The position numbers and the translations under genes were made by a program. A stretch of DNA of 64,000 nucleotides from Diploptera punctata. Taxonomy: Eukaryota > Arthropoda > Insecta > Blattodea > Blaberidae. Position 1 is the stretch's first letter; every line of letters begins with the position of its first letter. The stretch lies in contig JASPKZ010004955.1 in NCBI GenBank assembly GCA_030220185.1, positions 1,426,001 through 1,490,000 of the forward strand. Reading direction: 5' to 3'. The notes beneath the pieces are model-generated. The model worked only from the letters and a program-made list of their open reading frames with translations. It was not told the DNA's origin and searched no databases. Shown here piece by piece: positions 1-10,996 of this stretch.

Positions 1-644
1 TTTTAATTAGGCCTATACCTCTTCTTTTATCATCTGCTCTAGTACCAAATGGAATAGCAGAGGAGACACAGCATTGGCTTACCTTAATCCATTAGATAAA
101 GAGTTTCTATTTGTTATTTTTTAAAAATAAAATATAGATATTGATAATACTAGAATCTACTATACTTATGCATAGAGTCACAAATGGATGTTCAAATTTA
201 ATAAATTGTTTATCACAAAATTTTAAAAAAAATCTTTTCTGACAAATGGTTTTTAAATGAGATTTACTGAGTGCTAGATTATCATCCTCTTTTCTGTATG
301 CAAATGTTATGAATTTGAAAATGATGTATCTGACGCATATTTGTTCTGTTTGTATAATTATTATCTTTGGGCAGACCCTTCAAATGTTGGATTGAGACCG
401 TAACAGGTCTATCACTTGCAACGAAGAAATATAATTATGCTGTAGTTTAACAAAAGCATAATGTGGCACACTGCATATTAGTAGCACTGTTTAATTGTAT
501 ATATTTGCATTAACCAAATACTCTTATGTTAGGTCATATGGTAACACACCTGCCTGTTGATATGCAGATCTGACTAAAACCTCATGGGATAGTAATTTTT
601 TTTTTTTTTTGCTATTAAAACCACATATAAGAAGTGTATTGACA
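1..644. other. AT-rich non-coding stretch, no gene seen
   Basis: No convincing reading frame. Positions about 372-425 weakly resemble the 3' end of a LINE family seen at 49345-49440 (a 'gagaccgtaacaggtct' stretch, compare 'gagaccgtaacaggcct'). There is a poly-T run near 597-611. Confidence 0.5.
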
Positions 645-653
645 AGATTAAGT

Positions 654-977
654 GAGTAGTTCTGCATATAGCCAAGCAGTTTAACACATGATGCATTGGT
701 GCATATTCAAATCCCCATGCGAGCAGAATTTGTTTTTCAATTATCTTTGGTCAATATGGGACAGTTGCCCACCCAACATTGTTGGAATTTGGGTAGCTAC
801 AATAAGTAGCAGTTCCAGGTTGAGAAAACCAGCTATAATGACTGGGGATCTGATATGCTGACTACATCTCGCCCTAATATTAGCTACATGATCATCCACC
901 TTTCTGATTTACATATGAGGATGTGAAACCAGCAGGTAGGTCAAGGGCATTCTAGACCTCTCATGCCATGGAATTGG
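654..977 (+). repeat. SINE family 2, copy 1 (tRNA-derived, diverged)
   Basis: The body matches, in order, the copies at 15696-16036 and 39139-39477: a 'ccagtatgggac'-like block, 'tgggtagctac', 'gctccaggttgagaaaac', a 'gctgaccacat'-like block and a terminal 'ccatggaatt'. The tRNA-like head is badly eroded here. A possible 9-bp target-site duplication, AGATTAAGT, lies at 645-653 and 978-986. A diverged non-autonomous retroposon that would have relied on a LINE in trans. Confidence 0.75.
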
Positions 978-986
978 AGATTAAGT

Positions 987-1511
987 AGATACCAAATATC
1001 TGGATTAATTGTATTAATCAATATACTGTACTGTTGTTTGATAGGGATATTAACCCAGTGTTACATAAATGCAATATTTCCAAAGATTTGTATGTCTGCT
1101 GAAAAAAAAAAATCATAGAGAGTTTATCTACTAACTTGTGTAAATTAAAAAAAATATACATCTTATTGCAATATTTGACAGAGTTATAATGCAGTGGAAA
1201 AAAAAAAGTTTACGCTCTCTATGATAACAAATATTAGACTACGAGACAGATTTTTTAGTAATGTTGTGATAATGTTATACTGGGATATAATAAAATACCC
1301 CTATCAATCATTAACCCATGAATGACAATTCTTTATCAAAATTAATTGCCATAGATCATTTTGCGAAATGTACACACATATTATGAAAGCCTCTAAGAAA
1401 ATTGAAAAATAAGCATAAACTAATTTCTCGTAAAATTTCTTAAATATGTTAAATTATCACCATCCTCGTTATAAATAAATTATCTTATCGTGATGAGCAA
1501 AATTGTTTGTT
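987..1511. other. AT-rich non-coding stretch
   Basis: No gene seen. A short inverted pair (atcatagagag near 1110, ctctctatgat near 1216) might be a tiny foldback, but it is too short to name. Confidence 0.5.
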
Positions 1512-1898
1512 TAGACTACAGTTTGATACCTATTTATTTTGATAAAAAATATTGAATATTTGTATTTTCACCCATTAAAACTTAAGTAAAAATGCATTTA
1601 TGTACTTCATTTTTAATTATTTGACAAACAAAAGTGCAATAAGGCCTAAACTCATTTGTAACTTAGTATAATTACATACAAAATAATAGAAAATTCATTA
1701 TTTTAGACTTCCGTTTGATACCAATTTATTTTTAGAATAAATTATTAGTTCTTTGATATTTGTATTATTGCCCCATTAAAAACTAAGTAAAAATGCTGTT
1801 ATGTAATTCATTATTACTTATTTAACAACAAAAGTGCTAATAAGGCTTAAACTCATGTATAACTAACTATAATTACATACAAAATAATGGAAAATAAT
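1512..1898. repeat. Tandem duplication, two ~190-bp units
   Basis: Unit 1 starts at 1512 (ttagactacagtttgatacc) and unit 2 at about 1703 (ttagacttccgtttgatacc). Both continue through the same blocks: 'tttgtatt', 'cccattaaaa', 'taagtaaaaatgc', 'aaaagtgc', 'aataaggc', and end in 'ataattacatacaaaataat'. No coding content. Probably a diverged local duplication or a two-copy satellite remnant. Confidence 0.75.
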
Positions 1899-2099
1899 TC
1901 ATTCACATAATTATTAAAGATTATTTTTAACCAAGTTTCGTATGTATTATTAGGCCTAACCTCAAAATGTTTATGACATATTTGAAGAAACATATGATAT
2001 TAACAAATTATTTATTTAAAATAAGAGACATGTAAGTCATGACAGACAATGACGTAAATGGGTGCATTCAGCAGGCAATAAAGCGCTCTAGCATAAAGG

Positions 2100-2442
2100 A
2101 ATAAATAATAGTTTTAAAAAACTAAAACAACATGCTTTATTAGAAAACCGAACTAAAAAAATGAAAAATAATTTTAATTTCCAACACGCTTGGAATAAAT
2201 AATTTTACCATCAAAAGCGTGGGGTGCTCTTTATCAATTAATATATTTGATGATAAACAGATATTGGTAAAAGTAAAGTCTCTAAGAAGAAATTGTAAAA
2301 ATCATAAAAAGCACCCCACGCTTTTGATAGTAAAATTATTTATCCTAAGCGTGTTGGAAATTAAAATTATTTTTCATTTTTTTAGTTTGGTTTTCTAATA
2401 AAGCGTGTTGTTTTAGTTTTTTAAAACTATTATTTATTTTTT
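2100..2442. mobile_element. Foldback/MITE-like element with ~133-bp inverted arms
   Basis: The left arm (2100-2232) and right arm (about 2306-2442) are near-perfect reverse complements around a ~73-bp spacer. Paired landmarks: 'aataaataatagttttaaaa' against 'ttttaaaactattatttatt', 'ccaacacgctt' against 'aagcgtgttgg', and 'gcgtggggtgct' against 'gcaccccacgc'. Only a few mismatches are visible, so it is fairly young or maintained by gene conversion. No ORF and no clear target-site duplication. The superfamily cannot be assigned. Confidence 0.85.
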
Positions 2443-2537
2443 AGTTTTAATATTTTACAGAATAAGATAAAAATGTAAATATCTTTAAATTTGATACTAT
2501 TGTAGTATGAGCTAAAAGTAATACTCTTCTAAAAAAA

Positions 2538-2628
2538 CCTCCCAGCCGGGTTTGAACCAGCGACTTATGGATTACTGAAATTATATACCACTAGAGTTCA
2601 CCACTCTACCAACTGAGCTCTTACAACG
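2538..2628 (-). pseudogene. tRNA-Tyr-like pseudogene with intron, CUA anticodon
   Basis: Read on the minus strand this has a D-arm/A-box (gctcagttggtagag), a T-arm/B-box (gctggttcaaacccggc) and the '..gtcgctgg' junction typical of animal tRNA-Tyr. The anticodon loop reads ctctagt, giving CUA where tRNA-Tyr has GUA. About 17 bases lie between the base after the anticodon and the 3' half of the anticodon stem, the usual place of the tRNA-Tyr intron. The acceptor strands (5' ~gttgtaa, 3' tgggagg) do not pair, and the anticodon stem has an A:C mismatch. Most likely a decayed copy or SINE head, not a working suppressor tRNA. Confidence 0.65.
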
Positions 2629-2685
2629 ATTGTCTAAAAAGTTGACAAGTCCGCAACCTATTATACCAGTTTTCATTTTTTTGAT

Positions 2686-3348
2686 TTTCTGATGATTCTG
2701 GCCAGGATTTTAGAAACAAAATATGAAATTATTGTATTGTCACGGGTCCTTTACAAGTATTACAAAGTTTCAAGTCGATCCAATGTTTCTAAGTGGGTGA
2801 AAATCGTGTTCAAAGATTCCAGTACATAGATACAAAGGCACTTTTTTTTATTTTCTGACGATTCTGGCCAGGATTTTAGAAACAAAAATATGAAATTATT
2901 GTATTGTCACGGCTCCTTTACAAGTATACAAAGCTTCAAGTCGATCCAATGTTTCTAAGTGGGTGAAAATCGTGTTCAAAGATTCTGTTACATAGATACA
3001 AAGACACTTTTTTTATTTTCTGATGATTTTGGCCAGGATTTTAGAAAATAAATATGAAATTATTGTATTGTCATGGGTCCTTTACACATATACAAAGTTT
3101 CAAGTCGATCCAATGTTTGTAAGTGGGTGAAAATCATGTTAAAAAATTCCGTTACATAGATACAAAAACACTTTTTTTGATTTCTGATGATTCTGGCCAT
3201 GATTTTAGAAACAAAATATGAAATTATTGTATTGTCATGGGTCTTTTACAAGTATATAAAGTTTCAAGTCGATCCAATGATTTTAAGTGGGTGAAAATCG
3301 CATTGAAAGATTCCGTTACATAGATAGATAAATAGATAGATAGATACA
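2686..3348. repeat. Tandem array, four ~165-bp units, ending in a GATA microsatellite
   Basis: The phrase 'gatgattctggcc' (with variants) recurs at 2691, 2857, 3022 and 3186, a period of 166, 165 and 164 bases. Each unit contains 'gaaattattgtattgtca', 'caagtcgatccaatg' and 'aagtgggtgaaaatc', and ends in 'gttacatagata'. The last unit runs into a (GATA)n tract (3321-3347) followed by 'caggtcaagctaatataaag', which looks like a repeat-element terminus. Satellite-like, or the internal repeats of a non-autonomous element. Confidence 0.9.
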
Positions 3349-3629
3349 GGTCAAGCTAATATAAAGCATGTAAAAATGGCTGCCATCTGCAGCGGAAATT
3401 TTGTTGAATGAACCGTCGCATGCAGCGGAACCACCAAATTTCAATTTGTTCATTGGCTCATTACTTATATTACTACGCGATGCTATTGAAATTAATCATA
3501 ATACTAATAGGGGTATATAGAATCTACGATTTATTTTAATGGATGTAATTTATTAAATGGACGAATAGATCGTTTAAAATAAAATATTATAATGAGAAAA
3601 TTTGTATTTTCTTAATTATTGAAATATCA

Positions 3630-3688
3630 GGCAGCTCCGTGACGCAAGCGATTAGACTCGTCTCTCACTGCTGGGGTCTCGAGGACCT
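3630..3688 (+). repeat. Short tRNA-like SINE head fragment
   Basis: 'ggcagctccgtgacgcaagcg' and 'ggggtctcgaggacc' lie at A-box and B-box spacing and resemble tRNA-derived SINE heads. No SINE body is recognisable downstream. Weak evidence. Confidence 0.3.
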
Positions 3689-5029
3689 TATTTATAATAT
3701 TTATTATTAGTTTAATCTTTTTAATTTGTGTATTAGTAGGAGTAGCTTTTTTAACTTTATTAGTGTCTCAGTCACTATACGTGGATTTTGTAGTGGAAGA
3801 AAGAATTTGTTTGTAAAAATAAATTATTTTAAGTCTAATGTTGAGGATATTTTGATGCATTCGAAAATCCGGAAAAATGCTATGAATTTAAGATTGGTTA
3901 TTAATTTAAGTATGTTAAAATTTTACTTAAAATATTTCAGCTTTTTTTTTTTGGAGCTATGGCAGGTTCTTTCGGAGTTTTTCCCATTTTCCCCTACCAC
4001 AATTTCATTCCACCTTTCCCCATTTTCATCTCATCCATTTCGTTCATCAGATGTAGTCAGCCTGCACCCTTATTTACAGACCTCTATAAATATAGGGGCT
4101 TAATCTAATCTCTCGATCCAACCCGGTGTTGGACACAATTTGATATTATTTTATTATATTAAAATATCACTCCTGCGAATTCCCTATGTGATGTATATCT
4201 TGCACCTTAATCATCACATAATATATATATTTAATAGCCACACTAAAAGTATTGCCAAGTGGGCTGTAGAGCAAATTTTATTCAATTGTTCAGCCATTTT
4301 ATTCATGCCATTTCTTAACAACATTTGACACTTTTAGGCCTATATTTAAATCTATGAGGATTAGGGGTTACGTTAGAAAACACAGGAAATATAGGCATAT
4401 TGCAAAACTAATGTAAGTAGTCGCCTAAGTACAGCATCCAAACAGTTGCATAAAGGAAGGCATCATTGTATTTTTCCAACATCAAACATACTTCATCTTT
4501 ATTTTAAATTTGTTAGGGAATAGGAATGAAAATAAAGAAGAATGTGAATTTATATTAATTTAAATACAGTTTTCTTAATAATTGATTACTTTTATTTTTT
4601 TTTGCATCATCTGAAAATATTAATTACTTATAAGAGTAACTACCATAATCTTTATGGCTAAAGTAAAACCAAAACATTATATGTAAATCCAACCATATAT
4701 ATATATATGAAATTCTGTCATAACAGCAGTTAATTATAGATAACCTCTCACTCACCATACTTAAAGACATTATTTAATATAATCTCTAACATTAGCAATG
4801 CCACTTTCTTAGTAAAGTTACATGTTACACTAAATAGTATATCACTGAATCATTTATAATATATGAAAAACATTTACCACCAAGGTTAATGGTAGTATAC
4901 AATGAATAACAATATCCCATAAGAGAGACTACATGCATTTGAATTAAAAGATACAAAACCTCATTGCAATTGAATGTGGGGCCAGTAGAGTAAAGGTAAA
5001 GGAAGGATTCTTGCTTGGATGGGAATGAA
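3689..5029. other. AT-rich non-coding stretch
   Basis: No domain is recognisable in the short open frames here, including the one at 3726-4103. Codon use is that of AT-rich noise. A TA dinucleotide run lies near 4697. Confidence 0.5.
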
Positions 5030-5103
5030 GCCTGGATTAGCTCAGTGGTCTGAGCATTAGCATGGAAAGCTAAAGGTTCGGGGTTCGATTCCCGGTTCAG
5101 GCA
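5030..5103 (+). tRNA. tRNA-like gene or SINE family 1 head, anticodon GGA, short variable arm
   Basis: It folds as a type I cloverleaf: acceptor gcctgga/ttcaggc (7 pairs, one G:U), D-stem gctc/gagc, anticodon stem ttagc/gctaa (5 pairs) with loop atggaaa (anticodon GGA), and T-arm cgggg-ttcgatt-cccgg with one G:G mismatch. GGA would read Ser codons, but the long variable arm of tRNA-Ser is absent. It is followed by 'aaaaatttttctctt', the junction also seen after the SINE heads at 58925 and 6240. Most likely the head of a tRNA-derived SINE, less likely a functional tRNA. Confidence 0.55.
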
Positions 5104-5970
5104 AAAATTTTTCTCTTTACCATTGATTTACGATGAACCACATTTCATTTTATGATAAGTTGGGAATTAAAGTGAAAATTATTCATACCTGGTTCAAGTA
5201 ATGACTCTCAGTATCTCAAGAATAGGACATAGTATATAAAGTTGGAGATTAAATAATGGATCAGCTGTGATTAAAATCCTATGTTGAGTGCAAATTTTTT
5301 TGCCAACTCTAGCTGTAATTTTATTTTATTAATGCACATCGCACTAGAGTATTTGTACCTTCACTGGTCAAATTTAGATAAGAATTCTAGAATATTGTTA
5401 CTTTTTAATTAAATTTATGACCAATACTTCACAAAGCTCTTTATTCAGAAAAGGTTACAAATATAAGATACACAGTTCATCTCTTTGTCCAATTCCACAT
5501 TTTTCTTATTGTGTTACACATTTAAAGAAGAGTACAAATGTTTGTTTTATCTATAGAGAAAATTGGTTGGACAACCACTGTAGCACTTCCAGTAATGAAC
5601 TTCCATGAACACAATCATAAGTTTGTAATTTATTTTATATATCTTAAAATTAAAAATTAAAATCATAATTATCTTTGAACCAGGTATTAGCGAATGAATC
5701 ATCTGGGGATATAATTTTCATAATAAAAACATCGACTCGTCAATAACACAATGATCTACATGAAAATAAGAGGTTATAATCGTAAATTCTTGATGTTGAT
5801 TACAATCTTAAAATTATCACCTCGCCAGGTAGCTTACAGAATTTCTACTTAAATTGGCAATTATTATCGCATTAACAGATTCTTGAGTACACGAAATATC
5901 TTTGGATGAAACTTTCTCAGCTGAGTACATCTTGAGTATGACTTTTATGCTAGAATGTGTTCATAGTACG
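5104..5970. other. Non-coding, SINE-tail-like start
   Basis: The first ~80 bases may be the body of the SINE headed at 5030. Nothing else is recognisable. The 5417-5608 open frame has no identifiable domain. Confidence 0.45.
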
Positions 5971-5976
5971 AGCCTT

Positions 5977-6312
5977 AGACTGGGGTTTGAACCAGGACCT
6001 TTATCTTTATATGCTAATGTTCTACCATCTGAGCTATCCTAAGCACTTCAATCTAAATGCAAATTTTTCTCTTATACATTTTTAATTCCCAAGAGTGCCC
6101 AAATGCTATCAAATTTTTAAAATTCCCAATAGAAGTATTCTTAAAATAAGAAGCCACCATTTGCGCAATTGAGAAATGGTTCATAGCATTTGGCACTCCG
6201 GAATTAAAAATGTATAAGAGAAAAATTAGTGTTTAGATTGGAGTGCTTAGGATAGCTCAGAAGATAGAATATTAGCAAATAAAGCTAAAGGTCCTGGGTT
6301 CAAACTCAAGTC
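5977..6312. repeat. Inverted pair of SINE-1 tRNA-like heads around a shared core (copy 1)
   Basis: A minus-strand head (6064 down to about 5977: 'ggatagctcagatggtagaac', then 'ggttcaaacccca') and a plus-strand head (about 6240-6312: 'ggatagctcagaagatagaa', then 'gggttcaaactc') diverge from a central core. The core is itself inverted: 'tctcttatacatttttaatt' near 6070 pairs with 'aattaaaaatgtataagaga' near 6200, and 'aaatgctat' with 'atagcattt'. Downstream of the plus head comes 'ttttctcttcaaatataatt' and 'cttcagtgagaag'. The same architecture recurs at 20010-20355, so this is a repeated composite, not chance. Confidence 0.75.
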
Positions 6313-6493
6313 TAAGCGTATATTTTTCTCTTCAAATATAATTTGTCCTTCAGTGAGAAGTGTTAAATTTATAATAAAAACATTGAAATAATAATAATGT
6401 TTATTCCTAAAGAAGGAATTCCTTTGGCTATCGAGAAATGTACGGTGTTGTACATGCAGTAAATATTTCTTAATTGGCAAGAACACTCATGAC

Positions 6494-8549
6494 TAGAGCC
6501 CAGATTTTATATAATTACATATTCTGTTGCTATGTATGTAGTTATAAAAAAGCTAAAATGTTGACGAATTAAACTGAAAAGACCCTTATTCCAAAGTTTT
6601 AAATTACATATTTTTACATATTACAAGCTATAATACATATTTCACACCATAGTACATAATTTTACATATTTTAATATTTTTTGCAGAATTATTATAAATT
6701 TTTGTCAATCCCATTCATTTTCGTTACATAGCAAGAAAGGAAAAACAATTGTAATTTTTATTATTGTGCTTCTCATGCATTGTCAATCCTATACATTTCC
6801 ATTGCATTTAAAGCTAAATTGTACAAGTTCGATGCAGACAACAATGACTTGTTTTAAACATTTTTTCTTCCTTGTTCTCAAATGTTTCAGAATTTACAAC
6901 AGTCAGTTGCATTTAATTTAACCATGGCACCAGTTGCGTCTTCGTTGTCTTAAATGCTAAAAATGTGAATTTCTGTTGACAGTACTTTAATCACTGATGG
7001 TAAAACAGTCCTCTGCTAAACTTGTGATAAACGTATTGGGTGTACGATGAAATCTCAAGTTGAACAACATTTATGAAGCAATCTGCATATTAAAAATAAA
7101 AGAGTTTCTTCAAAGAAACAGGTACTACTTACTCAGTTGCAGGGACAGCCTACATCATCTAATAGTGAATTTTACAAAGAACTGTGTATGGCATTGGTTG
7201 CAGGGAACATACCCTGGAACAAACTTCAGGTACCTGAATTTAAACATTACTTACAAAAATACTGCAACCGCAACATTCCCGACGAGTCCACTCTCAGGAA
7301 GAATTACTTGGATTCTTGTTATGTTGACATATTAGAAAAAATTAGGATTGACATAGGCAACTCCCTTATATGGATTTCTGCTGATGAGACAATGGATGCT
7401 GGAGTTCGTTTCATCGCTAATCTAATTGTGGGCAAGATGGATTCTGAAGCTGCATCAAAACCCTACTTAATTTATTGTAAACCTTTGTAGGTAACAAATA
7501 GCTCAACAGTTGCTAGATTCATTAATAAAGGTACTATGGCTAGATGGCGTAAAAGAAGAGAAATTGCTTACTGTATTTTATCCAAACTTAGTGCATGTTA
7601 CATGTACGGCTCATGCATTGCAATGAGGGGCAGAGACAGTTAGACATGAATTCCCAGAAGTAAATACACTGATATCAGCAACAAAGAAGGTTTTCTTAAA
7701 ATGTCCTTGTCATGTACAACACTACAAGGAGCAGCTACCTGATGTACCTATGCCTCCAGAGCCAGTGATAACAAGGTGGGCAACATGGATCGAAGCTGTA
7801 ATTTTCTACAGTAAGCACTTCGAAGCTGTGAAGTCAGTGATTGAGAACTTTTTTCCTGATCCTGTAGTGTGTGTGAGTGAATCCTTGTTAGCATTCAAGA
7901 GTTCTAAAGTGCTCAGTTCAGTTTCATACATCGCAAGTCACTTCAGCTGGCTTCCCAACAGTATCAAGAAACTGGAAACTTCAGATATGCCTCTCCAAGA
8001 AGCTGTGGAAATAATGGAAGTGCAGTTCAAAAGATCAATGTTGTACCCGGCGTAGTGGGTGGTGTGGTTTCCACTAAACTGCAGTCTGTGCTAAACAAGA
8101 ATCCTGGATACCCAACTCTTGTTACTCTTTCTCGCTTATTTAATGGTGAAAATGCAGAACCCCCTGAGAATATTATTCCTACCACAATCCCTCTCTATAA
8201 ATATGCACCGTTGATTTATTGCGAAGTAGAGCGATCTTTTTCAATTTACAAATACATATTGTGAGACAGAAGACTCTGCTTGACAACAGAACATTTGGAA
8301 AAGTATATTATAATTAATTGTGGACACCGATCCTATGTGGCTTAAATGCTTGAATGGTTGACACTTGTACTTCTGTCCTGTACTTTGTAGCAGAAGTGAA
8401 TTGATTAAAAATTAACATAGATATTTGACTATGTGGACTTTTTTTTATATAGCAAAGAAATAACATTTTGGATTTTACATATTTAACAATATTTAGTTAC
8501 ATATTTGTACATGTTTCTTAATTTGATATTACATAAAATCAGGACCCTA
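6494..8549 (+). mobile_element. hAT element 1 with TIRs and imperfect 8-bp TSD
   Basis: Left end tagagcccagattttata (6494) and right end ...aaaatcaggaccctac (last base 8549) are imperfect inverted repeats. Flanking octamers are ctcatgac (6486-6493) and ctcttgac (8550-8557), 7 of 8 identical, as expected for a hAT insertion. Subterminal zones carry repeats of 'ttacatattt' on both sides (6600-6670 and 8470-8510), a usual hAT feature. Inside lies one decayed transposase. The end sequence and protein are related to hAT element 2 at 50255-52753. Confidence 0.88.
6990..8345 (+). pseudogene. hAT transposase relic (CGBP1-like group)
   Basis: Several frames must be combined. About 6990-7090 encodes a zinc-finger-like start (TDGKTVLC..C then H..H). 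7137-7490 is open and encodes the 'NIPWNKLQVPEFKHYLQ' and 'IPDESTLRKNYL' signature found in CGBP1-like hAT proteins, then a 'WISADETMDA' block containing a candidate catalytic Asp. 7750-8055 continues the core ('PPEPVITRWATWIEA'). 8055-8345 holds the C-terminal hAT dimerisation region (YAPLIYCEVERSFSIYK, followed by 'TTEHLEKYIIINC'). Stops and frameshifts separate the blocks. No product is expected. Family order and spacing match the minus-strand relic in hAT element 2. Confidence 0.85.
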
Positions 8550-8557
8550 CTCTTGAC

Positions 8558-10112
8558 TTCATCACTCACTGCAAAAATCCTGGGAATTCTCATTCTCCTG
8601 TTACTGGTTTATAAGATTCTCATGGCTGCACTCCCTTTCAGTCATTCTTGTTTACGAGAGCGAGCGGGAGTAAGACAGAGTTTGATCGCCTTTAGTCAAT
8701 AGCATCACTTATTATACAGAATAGATAAACAAAGGATAAGTTGTTAAAACAATATTAAATATTAAGTTGCAATAGAGAAACGAATAGACCCAACAAATCA
8801 TTATATCAAGCACATGAAGTGTATTGTGCCATTGAGGTAAAATGTACCTATAATGAAGTAAAAGTCCATCAATATTACTTTTCTCTATAAATTCTTCTGT
8901 TTATACTACCCACTGATTCTCTTAAACTGTAGTGCCACATGTATTTGTTAATTATTCACGTCACTCTGTGTATTATTGAAAATATGTAAGAAATATTCAT
9001 AAGAAGGTCGTCATATCCAACATACTTGTCACAACTCTTGCTTGTCCTTTCTTACCATACTTTATAACTCTCAGTTAATTAGCATTGGAAATATTGACAA
9101 TTTTTCTACAAATTGTTTATTGAGTTTAACTTGACACAATATATTTATTTTTTGCCTTTATTAAAATATGTTGCAGAGTCATAATAAGTATGGATAGATA
9201 TTGTCTTATTGTTGTACACTACTCAAATTAAACATTGATACATCATGGTGGACAGCACTGTTTTATTTGACATGAAATGATCCTAGAATTAAATTAGTGA
9301 ATTTCTACCAGAAATTTTATGAAAACTTCCACATCAGGAATACACAGCATACTGGATACAACCAGAGATTATAGATGTGATGTGACTTTATCATAAGTAA
9401 TGCCACGAGTGATTTCTAATTTATCTAGAGAATTTGGAAATCAAGAGTGGCATTTGTTAGGACTATTTAACGAATAAAATTAAGCTGTATACTCACAAAT
9501 CATTATTTAACTATAGTTATTTTAAAATATTTATATATTTAATGTAAACGGCGATGTTTGAAAACAAATGAGAAATGATTGGTACGCTTCATTTGCTTCT
9601 TTTGTTTATCCCTGCAACCAGATCATAATATTATTGATTGCCAAAGGATCGCAATATTGTGAGAATGCACCCTAGTGGAAAAATTTATAACCAATGTTAT
9701 AGGTATTATTTAATTTGATGTCCTATGATGTAAATATGTCAATTATATTTTTGTGCAATGTCATTTCCTGGAAAATAATTCGTTTAAGAAAGTGCAAACA
9801 GTGTTTTCTTTTGTTTGTGGTATAATCAATTGTTACAAATGTTTTTATATTATCTATCGCATGCGCTTTCTGCTGACATTCATTCACTATGTATACAATC
9901 TGGTAGCCGTATTTCTTAGGGGTCAGTCACTGCAAAATAATGCTATGACCTATTCAGAATGTTAAAAAGGAGGTGCATTCTTTATTATGATACACTGTAG
10001 TTGGTAAATTTTAGGCGAAACACAGCTGTGATTGGTTGTAAGTCAAAAATCATTGAAATGTGATTGGTCATTGACTCCCATTTGGGGCATGAGTTAAATA
10101 GTCAGTCTATTC
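8558..10112. other. AT-rich non-coding stretch
   Basis: No gene seen. A segment around 9297-9400 ('gtgaatttctac', then 'tacaaccagagattatagatg') resembles 63745-63850, so a low-copy repeat is present. The 9753-9965 open frame shows no domain. Confidence 0.5.
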
Positions 10113-10545
10113 TAGCTAATACCTGGCGTGTGCTGCTACGCTAAATGAAAATTGATGTGCTTTTACGTTTAGTTGAATAAGTAAAAGGAAAAATAATTAT
10201 AAATTTATATTTTTAGATACCCTGTGCTGATTACCCGGCATTGCCCGGTAATCTACTTATCCCGTTCATTCTTGACATAAATGACCTGAAATACGAAAAT
10301 TAATATTTTTATGTTTAGTTAAGTAAATAAAAGGAAAAATTTATATCGTAATTATTTTTAGATATCCCGTGATTTTTTACGCAGCATTGTTCGGGAATCT
10401 ACTCATCCCAATCTTCTTAGCATAAATGAGTTGAAAGACGAAAATTAATGTACTTCTTATGATTAGTTGAATAAGTAATATGAAAAATAATAATTATAAA
10501 TGTATATCATAATTATTTTAAGATTCCCCGTGCTGATTACACACA
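10113..10545. repeat. Tandem array of ~147-bp units
   Basis: 'gaaaatt(a/g)at' recurs at about 10147, 10295 and 10439, each followed by 'tttagttgaataagtaa..gaaaaat', 'attttaga..ccc.gtg' and (in two units) '..cgg.aatctact.atccc'. The first unit is preceded by 'gtcagtctattctagctaatacc', which resembles 'gtcagtcggtcac..ctagctaatacc' at 48745-48794. Diverged units continue at 11880-12070. Confidence 0.75.
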
Positions 10546-10996
10546 ACAACAAAGAATTACTCGGAAGCTCGAAATGTATCAATAACTATGTTTTTGGACT
10601 CGCAGAAGACAAAAATGATATTAGTTTTTTCCAATCACCTAACTGGAGTCAGATATTTCGACGACAACCTTTAGCAGAAGTGATCGTTTCCGTGAGAGTC
10701 GCAGGCGCTATTATCTCTCAAACTGGTCACCCCTTTTTTTCTTTTGCGCGGTTTTATTGCTCTTAGGGATTGTTAAACCCTCAGGAATACACAGGTATAC
10801 AAAATTTCCTGATTGCCACTGTCAAATACGTGAAGTAATGGCTTGTGATTCCTCGTTCTGTGCAGTTCGTCTTACATCATTGTGATTTTGAAGTGTCGAT
10901 ATATGCATTATTGTGTATCATTATAAAGAATTGAATTAAAACAATCAACTACAATATATTTTAATACGTAAGTTTTAGTGTTTTTATAATTTTGCA

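Noticed and set aside
2538..2628. Functional amber-suppressor tRNA
   Set aside because: The acceptor stem does not pair and the anticodon stem has a mismatch; listed as a pseudogene.
2686..3348. CRISPR-like array
   Set aside because: Units are ~165 bp and contiguous without unique spacers; the window is eukaryotic.
3726..4103. 125-codon open frame as a gene
   Set aside because: Phe/Ser-rich translation of AT-rich DNA, no recognisable domain, no splice or promoter context.
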